A stretch of DNA of 64,000 nucleotides, taken from the NCBI GenBank assembly GCA_037893245.1, contig JBAIAA010000704.1, forward strand, positions 1,830,066 to 1,894,065. The letters run 5' to 3'. Positions within the stretch are counted from its first letter, which is position 1; every line of letters begins with the position of its first letter. The DNA comes from Crossaster papposus (taxonomy: Eukaryota; Echinodermata; Asteroidea; Velatida; Solasteridae). Made by a program: the position numbers and the translations under genes. The notes beneath the pieces are model-generated. The model was not told where the DNA came from. It searched no databases and saw only the letters and a program-made list of their open reading frames with translations. Shown one piece after another: positions 23,301 to 36,186 of the stretch.

Positions 23301-26300
23301 CCTTTTGGTGTCGTTTTCTTCGAAAGCTGGCTTCCGCGGAAAAGCGTTCGTCTCGTCATCGCTGAAATCGCTGTCGCTAGCTAACTGCGACGCCACGCCG
23401 TGATCATCCTTTGTGTCAGTGTCATCATGGTTGCCATGGGAACCATCACTATCCTTGTCACTGTCTGATAAGGCCTCCTCTTTTGAGGACTGTGGCAGAT
23501 AAAGCAATTAAGGTACAGAGAGAACAATGACAACTACATGTACCAATAAAAAGAACCATCTATGATTACATATCACATACTTTGACTTTGCATACAGCGA
23601 GCAAATTTTGCCCACATTGTTTTATATTTGTATTTAATTAATAACAATTTCCAACAGTAAATTACCTGCTCATTATCTGACACAGTGGGTGGAGGGGAAA
23701 TGTACTTGGCCAGAGTAATGCCTTGTTCAGTCTTAATGTGGCGCTGAAATGAAAAGCAACAAATCAATAAATTAAGATTTTTAAAAATACAATAGTCATT
23801 CGGGTTCGTGCCTTCTAAATTGAAAAATTTAAGGTGCATGTGATATGCTTAGTACTATTTGCAACCCAGTATACACCTTTAACCACCCTTCAAAATTCAA
23901 CTTCATGTTTTAGTAAACCGAATATGCTTTACATGGGGTCAGGCATACTACCTTAATCAGAGTCAGTTTGGGTGTTGAGTTTGCGTGGTGTTGGAATTGG
24001 TGAAAGTGAGGAAGGTTCCTAGTAAATCACTCGAGGGGGTTAGGGTTCACATCCAAAAAGTCTGATTTCAGACTATTGCCTGAACAAAACTATCCTGTCT
24101 GATCTTACCTGTATGAGGTCTTTGGTGAGGCACGACGTGTCCGCTCTTAGCGCAAACATGTTGTGAAGACCAAACAGCTCTCCCTGTTGCTTCTTGTCAC
24201 CCGCGACGGCCGTAAAATACCTCATAGGGTTCTCAGACGTCACTGCAGCACTCGCTAGTTGCTGTCCGACCAATAAAGAAAACAAAACAAAACACAAGAC
24301 TTCAGGCGCAAAAGCCGGTAAACGCCAGCAACAAAATAATTGATTATCATCAAATCCTGGGCACTAAGAGCTTTCAGTTGATATAGTTATCTGCTTTTTT
24401 ATGGAAGTAGCCTTTAGCAGCTTTTGCAACTGAAATCATCAAATTCAGAGAGTCATTCTCATTCATTTACAGATTTAATTTCAGGGTTTCAGGTTAAACT
24501 ACAGGTTTGTCGCAAGCTAAATAAAACAAATCTTGCCCTGCTTCATGCAAGTCTAAACTTACAGGTATTTTAATTTGGTTTGGACATTAGAGGCTGCTTA
24601 ATTATTCCGGAGTTCGAGACAAAGCTACAGCCTTCGGACATTTAAACCCTGGATTGTATGTACCCACCTGCTTGTACACCTGCCTTAGGTACATATTCTC
24701 CTCGATGGAACCCGTGGAGATCAGTCGATAGACTCGGACATCCCGATGCTGACCGATACGATAGGCTCGATCCTGGGCCTGGAGGTCATAGGTCGGGTTC
24801 CAGTTGGGGTCAAATATGACGACTACGTTGGCACCTGTCAGATTAAGCCCCAAACCGCCAGCTCTGTTAACAAAAAATACTTACAATACTTATAATGCAA
24901 GTTATACAGAATTGTTTAAAAACCTAAGCCTCATGCACACTCCAAATTCTAGGCTTTTCACAGATCCTTAGAATTCTAAATATTTTGGGCTTCCTAGGGT
25001 TTTCATGGGCACTTGGATTTTCTTGGGATCTTGATTTTACTAATCTAATTCTAATCAGATCTTCAATTGTCTTGCATTTTCTTAAGTTTTCTAATGATCT
25101 TGCGAATTCTATGGGTGTTCTAACACATTTTAAGGATGTAGGACTTTCTTGTGATTTCTAGAGATCTTGAATTTTCTGAGGCATTCTAGGTTTTCTAGGG
25201 TTTCTTTGGGCTCTACTGTTGGTTTTCATGGGAATTCTAAGAATGAGGTTTTCTTGGTCCCAAGATCCTTAGAACTCCCTGAAAAACAAAGATCCTTAGA
25301 ATTTTCTAAGAAAACTGCCGAGCCTACAATTCTTAGAATATTGCACAAAACTGCATTAGATCTGCAACTTACTTTGTGGATATAAGAAAGAGGAAGATGT
25401 CTGGGTCCCTGTTGAACTCATGGACGAACCTCTGCCTGTCCTGAGCCGGTGTTTTCCCATCCAGTCGACAATAGACATACTCGGTTGTCTTGAGGTACAT
25501 CTCGATGATGTTCAGCAGCTGGGTGTAGTAAGAGAAGAGGAGGACTTTGCTGCCTTCTTGCTTGAAGACTACCAAGAGTTTCTCTAGAATCTAATAAATG
25601 AGGTAGAAGCACGGCGTCAACAATGTGTTACACCATGTCATTAGAATGTGTAATTGCATCAGGTGATATTTCCTAACAAAATGTTGTGTTGTAAAGTCAG
25701 GCTCTCTCTTTGCAGCGGTTACAACTTTTACTATATTTCTTGGAGGGACATTGACAGGCTGCTAGGAATCTTGCGGTTTTCTTGGTAATTTTAAGGATCT
25801 TGGAAATTCCAAGGACAGTGGCTTGCAGAGGCATGGGTTTTTCTTGGTAATACTAAGGAGCTTGACAATTGTAGGGAGAGTGGCTCTAAGGGGCACTGGT
25901 AGTCTGCTAGGAATTCGGAGTTTCCTGAAATTTGAAGGATCTTGGGGATTCTAAGAGAGTGGCTTACAGGGGCACTTATAGTCTCGTTTAATCTTGTTTT
26001 TTTTTCTTTGAAGGAGCTTGGGAATTCCAAGAGAGTGTCTCGCAAAGGCATTGGCAGTCTGCCAGGAAACCTGAGTTTTCTTGGGGAATTCCAACGTTTT
26101 ACCAGCTTCATAAACCATTCACAAGTCCATCCAAAATCAAGTCGCTCAACGTCAGTGACGTATAGCGGATAACAACTTTTGCGCTTTCCTTGTCAAATAA
26201 GACATGCGTTTCCTACCTGCATTTTTCCACAATAAGACGGGTCGGACAGCGTGCAGAACCGCGCCTCACGGCTCAGCGTTACGAACTGCGGGTGACGGGC

Positions 26301-29300
26301 AAACGCGATGTCACAGTACTTCTTGGCCCTCTTGCGCTGCACGCCGGACATGCTGACGTCTGGCGTGAGCAAGGCGACGTGATTGGCTACCTTAATCAGC
26401 AGGCTCATGAAGGTCAGCGTCAACGATTTCACTTTTTCACCTTCGGGATTGTACTGTGCAGCAAAAACAAATTATTGGCGGTGGGGGGGGGGGGGGGGGG
26501 GGGGGGGGTTTGGGGAAAAGAGGTTAAGTTTGTTTTTATCAAGTTGATTTTTTCTTTTAAATACTGTCTGTCTTTTCCTCATTGTTTTACAAATACCCAC
26601 AACCTTCCAAAAATATTGCTGTGATGACATAAAAACGAGTTTTCAAATAAACCAGATAGTTGGTTGAGCACTGGAACGTCAATCCTGGTCGCAGGTTCCA
26701 AGCCAACTTATTCAATTTCTTTGTTCAACTTCAAGAATGACATAACAATTTCAAGTCTTTTATAAACCATCATATGTGGAATAAATTACCAGAAATAAGT
26801 GTCAAGGTTTATTCCCAAAACAGACAAAAGGCAAATTTATTTTGGTCTTTAAAAGGAAGGGCGTTTCAAAATGGCATGAAATCAAACAGAAGGAATAAAG
26901 TTTATTTAATTGTTCAATTTTTTGCAACTGTGATACATATGCCTCATTTTGACAGAGCGAACTGAATATTTGCATACAGCCCTTAATGCACTTGCCTTAT
27001 AGCAGCACTGCACACGTATGATCCCACTCCCACAGTCGCATTTGTCCTTCTGTTTGAGGATTAACTGCATATCATCGGACTCCAGTAGCGCCTTGTATAT
27101 ACTCAGTTGAAGCTTAGACAGTTTGCAAAACACCACCTTTTCGTCTGAAAAAAAAAAGGTCACTTGGGGTCAATTTCAAAGTTATAGGGCCAATTTCATA
27201 AAACATTAAGCACACAAATGTGCTTAGCATGACAATTCTTTCTTGGCAAAACTAAACGTTTAGGTGATGTATATTGTTTGTGACTGGTATTCAGCTGATT
27301 TTTACTTAACATAAAAAGCACGTTGAGTTTTGGCTGGTAACCTGTTTTTATTGAGCAAGACATTTTTTTGCTAAGCATTTTGTTGTGCTTAGCAGCTCCA
27401 TGAAATTGACTCCTGCTTGTCTAAGTGCAGACAGGGATGTTTTTTGGAAGATTCAAGGAAATGTTTTACTCTGAAACTTGTCACTTGTGATAATTACCTT
27501 TGGTGGGCAGTTGGTGACTGATGAGAGCCTTGGTTCGTCTGATCATCCACTGATCTCGCAGCTCAGCAAACTGGGTGGACACTACAAATAAAAAAAAATA
27601 AAAAATATAGGTTGATTTAAAAGAAACTTGAATGGCAATAGTGGCGCTGTTTGGTGCAACAACATGTAAATTCATACATGCGGCCTGCTCTGAAAATGCA
27701 AGTCTTCTGTGACAAGAGTAACTTTTTAAGTTTAACTACAAGCATGAAAATAAATTAAATATCTTATTAGTGTGTCGTAGAAATCTTTTTGAAATGCTAT
27801 CGTTGTTTCTCCCTGCCCATTTTCTCGAAAAATACTTTTTGGAAACAAGCAGGATTTTCACAAATAGCTTATCCTCTAAATAAAAAAGAACTTTTTAATT
27901 TTGTTTCTGCAAAGTTTTTTCAGCTTCTTTATATGACAAATAACCTCAAACCATAAAAAAACAAAAACCCAAAATTTGTCTTAACTTTTCATCCATTTTA
28001 ATTTCTAAAAAGCAGCAGCTGAATTTGAAATATGCAACAGCATTATTTTGCAAAGCGGGTAACCCATGATGCGATTATTAAATTTACTCCTCATTTTATC
28101 CCTTTTCTTTCTCACATTTTTAATATTAAATTCCATAAAGTACCCTTTCTGCTCTCTGCAAGTTCCCTCTTGCTGGCGTGGAACTTTTGTCCCTTGGAGA
28201 TTGACTCTTCATAGTCGAGCTTGAACTTGGCCAGACAGCCTAGGCAGTCGGGATTGGCCCTGTAAAAGAATCAACCCAAAAACAGAATCATTCATTGGTT
28301 GGTTAGTTTTCGAAATTTCATGGTTGAGAATTCAACCTACGTTCTGAACAAAGTTGTTTTTAAGTCATCGCAAGTCAAGCACAATGCTACATCACATTTT
28401 AACAAAATGTGTGTAACTGACAGATTTATTGAAAAAGTACTAATCCTACGCATCAAATTCTCAAAAGAGTAAACAAGTATTCAATGGCTTGTATGATTTT
28501 AGCTATTCCCCAAAAAAGAGAAAAAAATTGCATTACAAATTTGTAATATTTGCCAAACATGAAAACAAAATGGTGTGGTGTATGTCTTTAATCCCACCGG
28601 GATATTTCTTTAATTTACGAGGCCTAGGCGCGTAGCTGTTTTTCACGAACCTCGATCCGAGACGGATTTAGGCTGGCATCTGTGGGTAGCACACCCTGAT
28701 ATTTCCGGGCTTACTCGCTGCGAGCCGGTCGTTGACTAATTTTTCCAGCCTTGCTCGTGACGTGTTTACCCGTCATCCGTTTTGAATACCGAAAAAACGT
28801 TGTGTGTATACATGTCCTCCAACGCAAACTAGTTAAAATATCTAAAAGTTTTTTAATGATTTAAACAATTTGCTTCACAGAAAGACCCATTTTCTGTATC
28901 CATGGTTTGCAACTACATGTACTTACCAGTCTAAGACACACCATAGTTCCGAGAGTTTGTTTTGCAGCGCCGTGCCTGTTAGACCATAGCGACGCATTGT
29001 ATTTACTTCCTTCAAGGCTTGCGTGATCTGGGACCCTGGCTCCTGTATCACCACATAATACGTGTGCGCACGATGCAAAGAAGAAAAATAAACAGTAAAA
29101 TGACAGTAAGGAATCACTTGCGAAAGTTTTACCATTAAAAAACCCAAAAAAACTATATCAAATGCATTACGAGGTATCCACTTTGAATCGATTTCCAAAT
29201 GAACAAAAAAAAAAGAACTACTGCAAGATTTAGCCTGTTGCCTCTCCACTTTCCCCGAAGTTTATTTGAGTCTTCCTGATTGTTCATGAAGCAGGTCATC

Positions 29301-32300
29301 GATTCACCTACCTTGATCTTATGAACTTCATCCACAATGACACCAGCCCATTTTACTTTCAGCAGTGAATCCTGCACGATGAAATCAATTAAAAGCATAT
29401 CTCAAAGTTGTCAAACAGTGTGTGTAGTAGGACAATTACAGAGTTCTTTTAGTAAAACATTTACATCATAAATCTGACGCAGATTCAATGTGTAATCGTT
29501 TTTAATCATACCGAAATAATGTTTGTTGTTGTTGAGATACCAGACTTTACAGCCAAGGCTTTGGGGAAACCGTCTGAATTTTTAAGACTTTCTCTAAACA
29601 GAGAGAACAAATGATGACCATGTTTACCATATAGATTCGGTAGGTCTCGTAGCTTGTGATGACAGCATCCAGTTTACCCTTCATGGCTTTCCATAGAGTT
29701 TCTTGCCTTTCACGACCGTGGTACTTTCTAAAAGAAGGAAAAATGAAGAATTGGCTAGCAGATCATTGAAGATCAATTCCATCAGAGATTCTAAGAAGAT
29801 ATTGCTCAGCTTTAGCAAGTTAGTGTGCCATGCCAAAAAAGAGTCAAGTCAAGTCCTTGCAAGTCCTTGAAAGTTCTTGCAAGTCCAGTTCCTGCAAATC
29901 CCTGCAAATCCCCTGAAGTCCGTCACAAGTCCGTCACAAGTCCGTCACAAGTCCGTCACAAGTCCGTCACAAGTCCGCCACAAGTCCGCCACAAGTCCGC
30001 CACAAGTCCGCCACAAGTCCGTCACAAGTCCGTCACAAGTCCGTCACAAGTCCGTCACAAGTCCGTCACAAGTCCGTCACAAGTCCGTCACAAGTCCGTC
30101 ACAAGTCCGTCACAAGTCCGTCACAAGTCCGTCACAAGTCCGTCACAAGTCCGTCACAAGTCCGTCCCAAGTCCGTCACAAGTACGTCACAAGTCCGTCA
30201 CAAGTCCGTCACAAGTCCGTCACAAGTCCGTCACAAGTCCGTCACAAGTCCGTCATATGTCCTTTAAGTTAAGTCAAGTCACTAGCTATTCAAAAAAACT
30301 GTTACAAATTCATTCCTTTGGCATTGTTCTTCCCATTACGTGGACTAGATTTAAGAAAATGACTTGTGAAAAGACCTAGGATGGACTCGACTATAACACA
30401 GTTAGATGTAGACTCTCTCAAACGCTTTCTCTGAAAATACAGCGCTACCAACCCAACTGTACAGTAGGTCCACGTCTCAAACTCGTCCAGCCAGTTGTAG
30501 ATGACCGAGTTGGGACAAATGATGAGAAACACCTCCGACGACTGGCCACGCGTGGTCTTCAGTTTCTGTAGGTCGTCAAATGGAAAGCAAGAATGTGAAG
30601 CGTTCCGTCAAAATAAGACGGAACTGGGCACAGGGCAAAGTGAAGAAAGTTAATAATGGGCGATTTTTTTCAATTTTCAGATTTATTGATATTTGTAATC
30701 TTTGGTATGCCTACTAACTATATTTTGTTAGGAAATAGTAGAAAGTAGTGAAATAAAAGTGTTTTTAAGGAAAACCAATTGGCATATTTAAATATTAGAT
30801 GTACAAAACTCGAAACTTCAAAGGCCTTTTTCTCAACATTTTACTTTTGCGACATGTTAATATAAATACAAACTTAAACAACCATAACCTGTTAATGGAA
30901 TGTCTGATTGAAGCACAACAAACAGCATTGTCAGGCGAATTGTATCCTCTTTTCAGATGCCTGATAATCCTCATTCAAAACTCTGCCCAGTTCCGTCTCA
31001 TTTTGCCAGAACCCCCTCACAAATGGCGTGACACCTCAGCAATAGAGACCCCCATACGGACCCCACACCAGGGGCCAATTTCATAGAGCTGCTAAGCAAA
31101 CAAATTTGCTTAGCACAAAAAGTCTTGCTCATTAAAAACAGGTTACCAGCCAAAATTATACAAAAAACAGCTGATTATCAATCCAGAACAATAAAGATCA
31201 GCTGAAAATTTGGTCTGTAACCTTGTTTTTGCCAAGGACAAATTGTCATGCTAAGCAAATTTGTGTGCTTAGCAGCTCTATGAAATTGGCCCCTGATAAC
31301 CAGTTGCCCCAAATGATGTATGTCTTTACCTTCTGCAAGAACTCGGGCAGTCGTCTTTGACAATCTTCCCTGGTCCCGGTTTTGCCGAGCACAGCGCACA
31401 AAAAGGCCAGGACCTGTGCGAGCCAAGAGCGACAAATTGTGAAACTTCAAGTGCTAACAACAGCCTGACTGACATAAAGTGTCACGTGATTCATTGTCAA
31501 ATGACTTCATCTTTAAAAAAAAAAGTACAGTGAAGCAAATAAAGTTACAGTATGTGTGTTTTGCAACATAACATAGAAATGCAAGTAAAGTCACCTTCTC
31601 TAAAGCCACATCTAAATTGCATGGCTATGGCTTTGAAGCACACATATGCTCCTATGCGAAGCAGTGAAGCCACTAACCATAGCCATACAATTTGGACAAA
31701 GCCTTACATAGACCAATGGAAATTCATTATGTCTGTATAACATACCTGAATCGTTTTGCCTAGTCCCATGTCATCACCCAATATACCGCCCTCATTCTTC
31801 TGATACTGCTGATACAGGAACTTCACTCCCTCCCTCTGGTAATCCCTCAGATAACGATTTATAGTTGCGGGAACCTAAAAAATACATACAACTTTTTTAA
31901 TTTTCGGCAATAAAGTTGACTTGTAATTGAGTGAGGAAGATACATTCTTGAAACAAACTGTTGTGTTGCAGACTCTTAATTCAGTCAGAAATCTAACATG
32001 AACTCAAATGACCCCAAGATAACGTTTGACCTCCTATTTCGAAAGAGTTGTAATAAACCTTCAACCCAAGGATCACTCTATCCAAGTTACATTAAAATCC
32101 ATCAAATTCTGTGGATAAAAAAACATTTGAAGCATATTTAAACAATGAGTGAGTGATTGAGTGAGTTTTGACCTCAGTAATTCGAGTTTCATCGAAATCC
32201 ATGAAAGCATGTAGAAGTTATAATTTTTTTTCTTTCAGGAACTTAATCTGAAACTTTAACATACATACAGCTTACGGAAATACAGGGCTACAGTGATACA

Positions 32301-34971
32301 GAAAGTAGGACGTGTCTCCCAAAAAATTGTTTAGGCGACACCAAAAAAGGAGGAGGATTTAGGCGAACAAACACAATAAAAATTACCTGAACGACAGAGC
32401 CGGAGTCGTCTTTGGATAAAACCAGAGGTACCTTGGCGCTGGCGCTAGACACTCCAGGAAAATAGGGCTTCTCCATCTCCTCACAACTGAATCCTGCGAG
32501 ATGAATAATGCGACTTGAGCAGATGTATCAAAAGAAAGAAAAATGACGACATTTGCTAGCAACATTGGCAATAAGAGATCCTATATATTGTACCTTCATT
32601 GAGAAAGCTGAACGAATCCTTCTCACTTTGTTGTCTGACAGGCATGCTTGGTGGCGCATGAGAAGATACGGAAGATCTAGATATAACAAAGAAAGGAAAG
32701 ATCACAAGATGTTATGATCACAAGTCTCAAATCACTAAGATGATCACATTTTATTTGAACAGCTTGTGTCTTGTCACTTGGGAAAGACTCGAGATGACTT
32801 GTGACAACCTTTGTAGACTGATGATAACTTGTGATGACCTGTTAAGTCTTGTGATGATTAGGATGACTTGCGATGGCTTGCGATGGCTTATGATGGCTTG
32901 TGGTGGATTATGATGGCTTGTAATTACTTATGATGGCTTGTAATCTCTTATGATGGCTTGTGATGACTTTCGATATCTTGTAGTTACCTGTGATGACTTG
33001 AGATTGACTCAAGAATGACTTGAGACCGACTTGAGACCGACTTGAGACCGATTTAAGATCGACTTAAGATTGACTTAAGATTGACTTAAGACTGACTTGT
33101 GATGACAAGAGACTGACTTGTAATGACTTGTGATTGACAACTTTGCTTTCCACACACCTTTTGGGGGGTGTTACATCCTCCGACGATTTTCTCACTTCCC
33201 CACCCACAGCTACAGGAGTCTTTCTTTTGTGGTTACTCCTTGAGGCAATCCTTGTAGAGGAAGATGATGACGATGATGACGTAATGGGAGAAGAAGACAA
33301 GTCACATGACTTGTTGTTCTTGGCACCAGTCCAACCACTGCCGTTGCTGTCATCAAACAGGTCTGCATACTTAGCCCTGAGCAATAAACATATGCAAAGA
33401 GAAAAAAAACTCATGACTCCTCAAAGTTTTATCAGTTTCTGAGTTATGGAGTGGATTGTTTTGGTCAAGATGATGTACATTCTTTCGAATATTTGGTTGT
33501 TAAATGTTTCCTTTCACTTTTTTTTGTGCAAGATAAAAAACATCCCCTTAAACTGATTGTCCTTTACATTGGGTCAGGGAATACCTCCAGAATCTGAGTT
33601 CAACGGTTTGAGTTTAGAGTTTACCATATGGTGATGGAATTTGCAAGGACGGGTATGGTTTCTAGTAAATCACACAAGGGGGTTAGGGTTAATCAAAATA
33701 AGTTTGCCCAAAATCTAATTTAGATCAATCCGAGTTACTCCTGATTCCATTGGGTTTGACACGACTCTGCAACACACCGGTCTATAATGGTTACTAAAAA
33801 GAGTCAATCAAATGCAGAGCCGTACTTGAATTGTTATGCTAGTGGAAAAATTTAAAAAAAAAGTCTTGTAATTATATGTACCTCAATCTGTTCTCTTCTG
33901 TAATGTACTTCAATGGGCTTGTCATCGATGGTGGAGCTACTGAGCTTGAACTACCTATACAGCATTTAAGCAGACCCCAAAAATACAAATACATAAACAT
34001 GATGATCTTACTGATAACATATTCAAAACTTCAGTAAGAGTAAGAAGTAAAAAAAAAAAAAGAAGACTATTGCACAAATGTTTTAGCCTTAACCCTCAAA
34101 GGTATTTTGGCTAGAAACTCTGTGATGAGACACAGCAACTTGCACTGTTTGTCAAAATGACAAGCCTGCAAGATTCATCAGGTCAAAAATCTCAAAAGGC
34201 AAATTGCCTCAGAATCTGTGGTCACCCAACACAGCAGGATCCATCTCTGGCATTGTTCAATGGAACTAGCTATCAATAATCTTGGGACTAGGCAATTTAT
34301 GCACTGGTGTCGACAGCAGAATGCAAGTGATGCAGACTTTTCCACCCTATGAATTGTGCTGCGTCTGGCAGGGTTTGGGTAAATTTCAGAACTTTCATTT
34401 TTGATGTTTTCTACAACTGTTTGGACTTTGGATACAAGTTGACTTTTACCAGAATCAGTGACGGAACCATCCCTGTCTCCATGTGTCCTGACCGGCCGTT
34501 TCATGAGATGACGGACATCGATGGTTTCATCCTCCTCCTCAGTAAAGCCACTGAACCGGACGGACACCATCTGACGACCCTGGTGTCTCCTAGTAAGGGA
34601 CTGAACGCAGGCGCGATAGTACGCACCGTCTCCGGAATATGGAGCCATGCACTTGTCACCAACACACCATTGCTCTGGCAAACAAGACAAGCCATGGGTG
34701 GTATTATAGAGCCATAATCTTGAAGACATTGTTTGGCACAACTGGCAGCATTTTTTTTGCGTGGCAAATTGTCTCACTTTTAATTGTGCTACTAAAACTG
34801 GAGGAAAGAAGAATCAAACAAAAGTGTAGCAGCAATTCTCTAGGAACATAAATTAATATTTCTGTTTCAGTTCAATGATATAATTCCCTCTGACCATTAA
34901 TTGAATTATTTTTTTTTAAAAGGAAAGCATAAACATTGTATCTTAAAATATGCACCACTGTTTTCCTCCAT
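20350..34971 (-). CDS. ERCC6L2: ERCC6L2-type SNF2 DNA translocase, 24 exons, 1574 aa
   Basis: Nuclear ATP-dependent translocase of the Rad54/ERCC6 branch, linked in vertebrates to DNA repair and end joining. Exons: 34956-34971, 34450-34674, 33882-33954, 33158-33376, 32594-32676, 32387-32493, 31746-31874, 31330-31413, 30453-30565, 29628-29727, 29312-29371, 28927-29042, 28144-28259, 27498-27581, 26996-27144, 26217-26453, 25373-25590, 24668-24863, 24109-24261, 23666-23743, 22898-23489, 22282-22436, 21948-22099, 20350-21619. Tudor-like region residues 6-60; Walker [10 protein letters not shown] about 273-281; motif II is DEVH (397-400) where human has [13 protein letters not shown] at 740-748; a C-terminal helical block matching the HEBO region near 1162-1196. 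Length is close to the human long form. The 16-base first exon rests on an ACCATGG start and phase; it is the weakest part. Intron 15 has a GC donor. Confidence 0.93.
22705..22823. mobile_element. Short TIR element, GGCCGTGTCCGAA family (R3)
   Basis: ERCC6L2 intron 21. Ends GGCCGTGTCCGAA and its near complement, flanked by TAA on both sides, as expected for a PIF/Harbinger target duplication. Relatives at 49789-49911 and about 37889-38097 share 'ctatggctattgtc' or similar arms. Confidence 0.7.
23935..24055. mobile_element. Short repeat ending in GGGGGTTAGGGTT (R5)
   Basis: ERCC6L2 intron 19. Shares 'ggggtcaggcatac', 'gttggaattgg' and 'ttcctagtaaatcac...gggggttaggg' with 33575-33692 and 38445-38569. 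Probably non-autonomous TTAA-type elements related to the EIF2B2 inverted pair by their termini. Confidence 0.6.
25745..26100. repeat. Imperfect tandem repeat, units about 75-85 bp, four to five copies
   Basis: ERCC6L2 intron 16. Each unit begins near 'aaggatcttgg/aaggagcttgg' and contains 'agagtggct...aggggcactggtagtctgctaggaa'. A looser relative of the same vocabulary (ctaggattttcttgg) fills about 24950-25340 in the next intron, suggesting spread or shared origin. Confidence 0.7.
26478..26509 (+). repeat. G-rich homopolymer tract
   Basis: ERCC6L2 intron 15, about 25 bases upstream of the exon 16 acceptor in the transcript sense (C-rich on the coding strand). It probably supplies the polypyrimidine tract. 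Confidence 0.85.
26652..26705 (+). repeat. tRNA-like SINE fragment
   Basis: ERCC6L2 intron 15, opposite strand to the gene. Contains 'gatagttggttgagcactggaac' and 'ggtcgcaggttccaa', resembling the tRNA-like copy at 36830-36901. Confidence 0.5.
27187..27413. mobile_element. Foldback element, GGGCCAATTTCAT family (R2)
   Basis: ERCC6L2 intron 14. Terminal inverted repeats include GGGCCAATTTCATA and its complement, plus inner GTGCTTAGCA arms. No coding capacity. Confidence 0.8.
28589..28837. mobile_element. Diverged R1 TTAA-bounded element
   Basis: ERCC6L2 intron 12. Recognisable by 'cgaacctcgatccgag', 'gccttgctcgtgac' and 'gtcatccgttttgaat' shared with the copy at 36187-36407. Ends are eroded. 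Confidence 0.65.
29835..30395. repeat. 11-bp minisatellite inside an R6-type element
   Basis: ERCC6L2 intron 9. About 29921-30258 is a head-to-tail array of some 30 copies of an 11-bp unit (gtccgtcacaa) with a few variant units (gtccgccacaa, gtacgtcacaa). The flanks 'gtcaagtcaagtccttgcaagtcc' on the left and 'ggactcgacta' on the right match the ends of the elements at 43580-43745 and 46333-46547. This suggests that the array grew inside one of them. The open frames read through it are antisense to the gene and are repeat artefacts. Confidence 0.9.
31071..31293. mobile_element. Foldback element, GGGGCCAATTTCATAGAG family (R2), best copy
   Basis: ERCC6L2 intron 8. Ends GGGGCCAATTTCATAGAGCT and the exact complement at the right, with CTGCTAAGC arms continuing inward. 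Classic small inverted-repeat element without a gene. Confidence 0.88.
32745..33135. repeat. Degenerate 'acttgtgatg' tandem array
   Basis: ERCC6L2 intron 4. Many imperfect copies of a 10-12 base 'gatgacttgtgatggctt' theme. This is the complement of the acaagtc vocabulary of the R6 elements, so it may be another, older expansion of that family. Confidence 0.7.
33575..33692. mobile_element. R5 element ending in GGGGGTTAGGGTTAA
   Basis: ERCC6L2 intron 3. See the copy at 23935-24055; shares 'ttgcaaggacgggtatggtttctagtaaatcac'-like core in the same order with 38445-38569. Confidence 0.65.
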
Positions 34972-35394
34972 GGTTCGTCCTCATTCAGTGGGTGGCATGA
35001 TGAAGTAGGTTTCGTTTGTGTCGTCTGTTGGGATGGGTAATCTGAAATTAAAAGGTTTTGCAGGTTTAAATACATTTTGTGATTTTGATCCGGCCGTTGG
35101 TTCACAATCAAATACCACCTAGGCCTAAACGTTAATATAACAGTTAATTGATTCTCGCGGTAGGACATCCGGGATTCTCGTTTATCTTTCCATTGTTTGT
35201 GCACTTTCTTTAGCGCAAAGGGAAAAATTTGAGGTTTACGCGTTGCTATCATCAACGGCTTGCCCCTTCGCGTCGTCATGCCGACCATGAGAATAGAGCG
35301 GCTGGATCTACTATCCACAAAAAGGACACGGGACGGTGCCAACTGCCATGCTTACAACAACGTACCCCCCACCAGCCCCTCCCCATCAGCCCCT

Positions 35395-35545
35395 CCCCCC
35401 CCCCCCCCCCCCCCCCCCGCCACCAGCCCAGCCCAGCTCCCCCCCAGCCCCTCAGCCCCAGCCCCACCCCCCCCACCTCTCCCCCCTCCCCCCCCTCCCC
35501 CCATTCCCCCCCCCCCCCCCCCCCTTCTCCCCCTCCCCCTCCCTC
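35395..35545 (+). repeat. C-rich low-complexity tract
   Basis: Long runs of C with sparse A, T and G. It makes proline-rich frames on one strand and glycine-rich frames on the other, neither of which is a real protein. Possible i-motif/G-quadruplex former upstream of ERCC6L2. Confidence 0.9.
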
Positions 35546-36186
35546 CCCCGGCCTTATAGTACGCACTGTCACTGCACTGGAAATACTTATAATATTTAAT
35601 ATTACATGGGGATGATGTACTTGAATTAGCTAGGCCTAACGTTAGTTGATGTTTTTACCAAAACTTATCCACGTTTACCTTCTTTTTTTACGAATCGTTG
35701 TACTTTTTGTATCGAACCATGCATGCTGCGCACAGAGCGCCCTCAATCATTATTATTGCATTTTATTACAAATGCTCAACTAGCTGCCAGTCCTTCCATC
35801 GCCGATTCAAATGCTGACGATCACTTCGAACGAAATGTGGCGGGAACCAGTCTACCATAATGCCTAATGTATATTTAGCCTGGTTCTCACTCAATTACCA
35901 GATTACTTTCGAAGTCAACTTCAGAATCTCTTCTGATGAAGGGACTGGATACCACTCCAGATAATATATATTGAGGGCGCTGTAACGTAATTGCAGAAAG
36001 ATATGATGAGTTGATTGTTGAGCTTCGAAACAGCGCTAAAAATCTTGGATTTTGTTTCAGAACTTGGTAAATTATACATATGTTTAGGCTGCACATGATT
36101 TTTTTTTTTTGGGGGGGGGGGGGGAAGAAAGAAATCGAAGGAGTAATTTGCACTGTCACTTGGTTGTCATGAAGATTATTTTACAT

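Noticed and set aside
26774-26965. Reverse-transcriptase C-terminal remnant (WNKLPEIS)
   Set aside because: Only a few residues resemble the usual retroelement motif and the flanks do not; too weak to call.
29921-30258. CRISPR-like direct repeats
   Set aside because: Units are 11 bp, contiguous and without spacers, in an animal intron; this is a minisatellite.
29825-30379. 184-residue frame of repeated [10 protein letters not shown]-like peptide
   Set aside because: It is a reading of the 11-bp minisatellite, antisense to ERCC6L2; several frames stay open for the same reason.
34872-35342. 156-residue minus-strand frame upstream of ERCC6L2
   Set aside because: No family resemblance; probable 5' UTR/intron sequence. 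The ATG at 34971 in another frame joins exon 2 correctly.
35229-35615. Proline-rich and glycine-rich frames
   Set aside because: Created by the C-rich tract on both strands; no start context, exon signals or homology.
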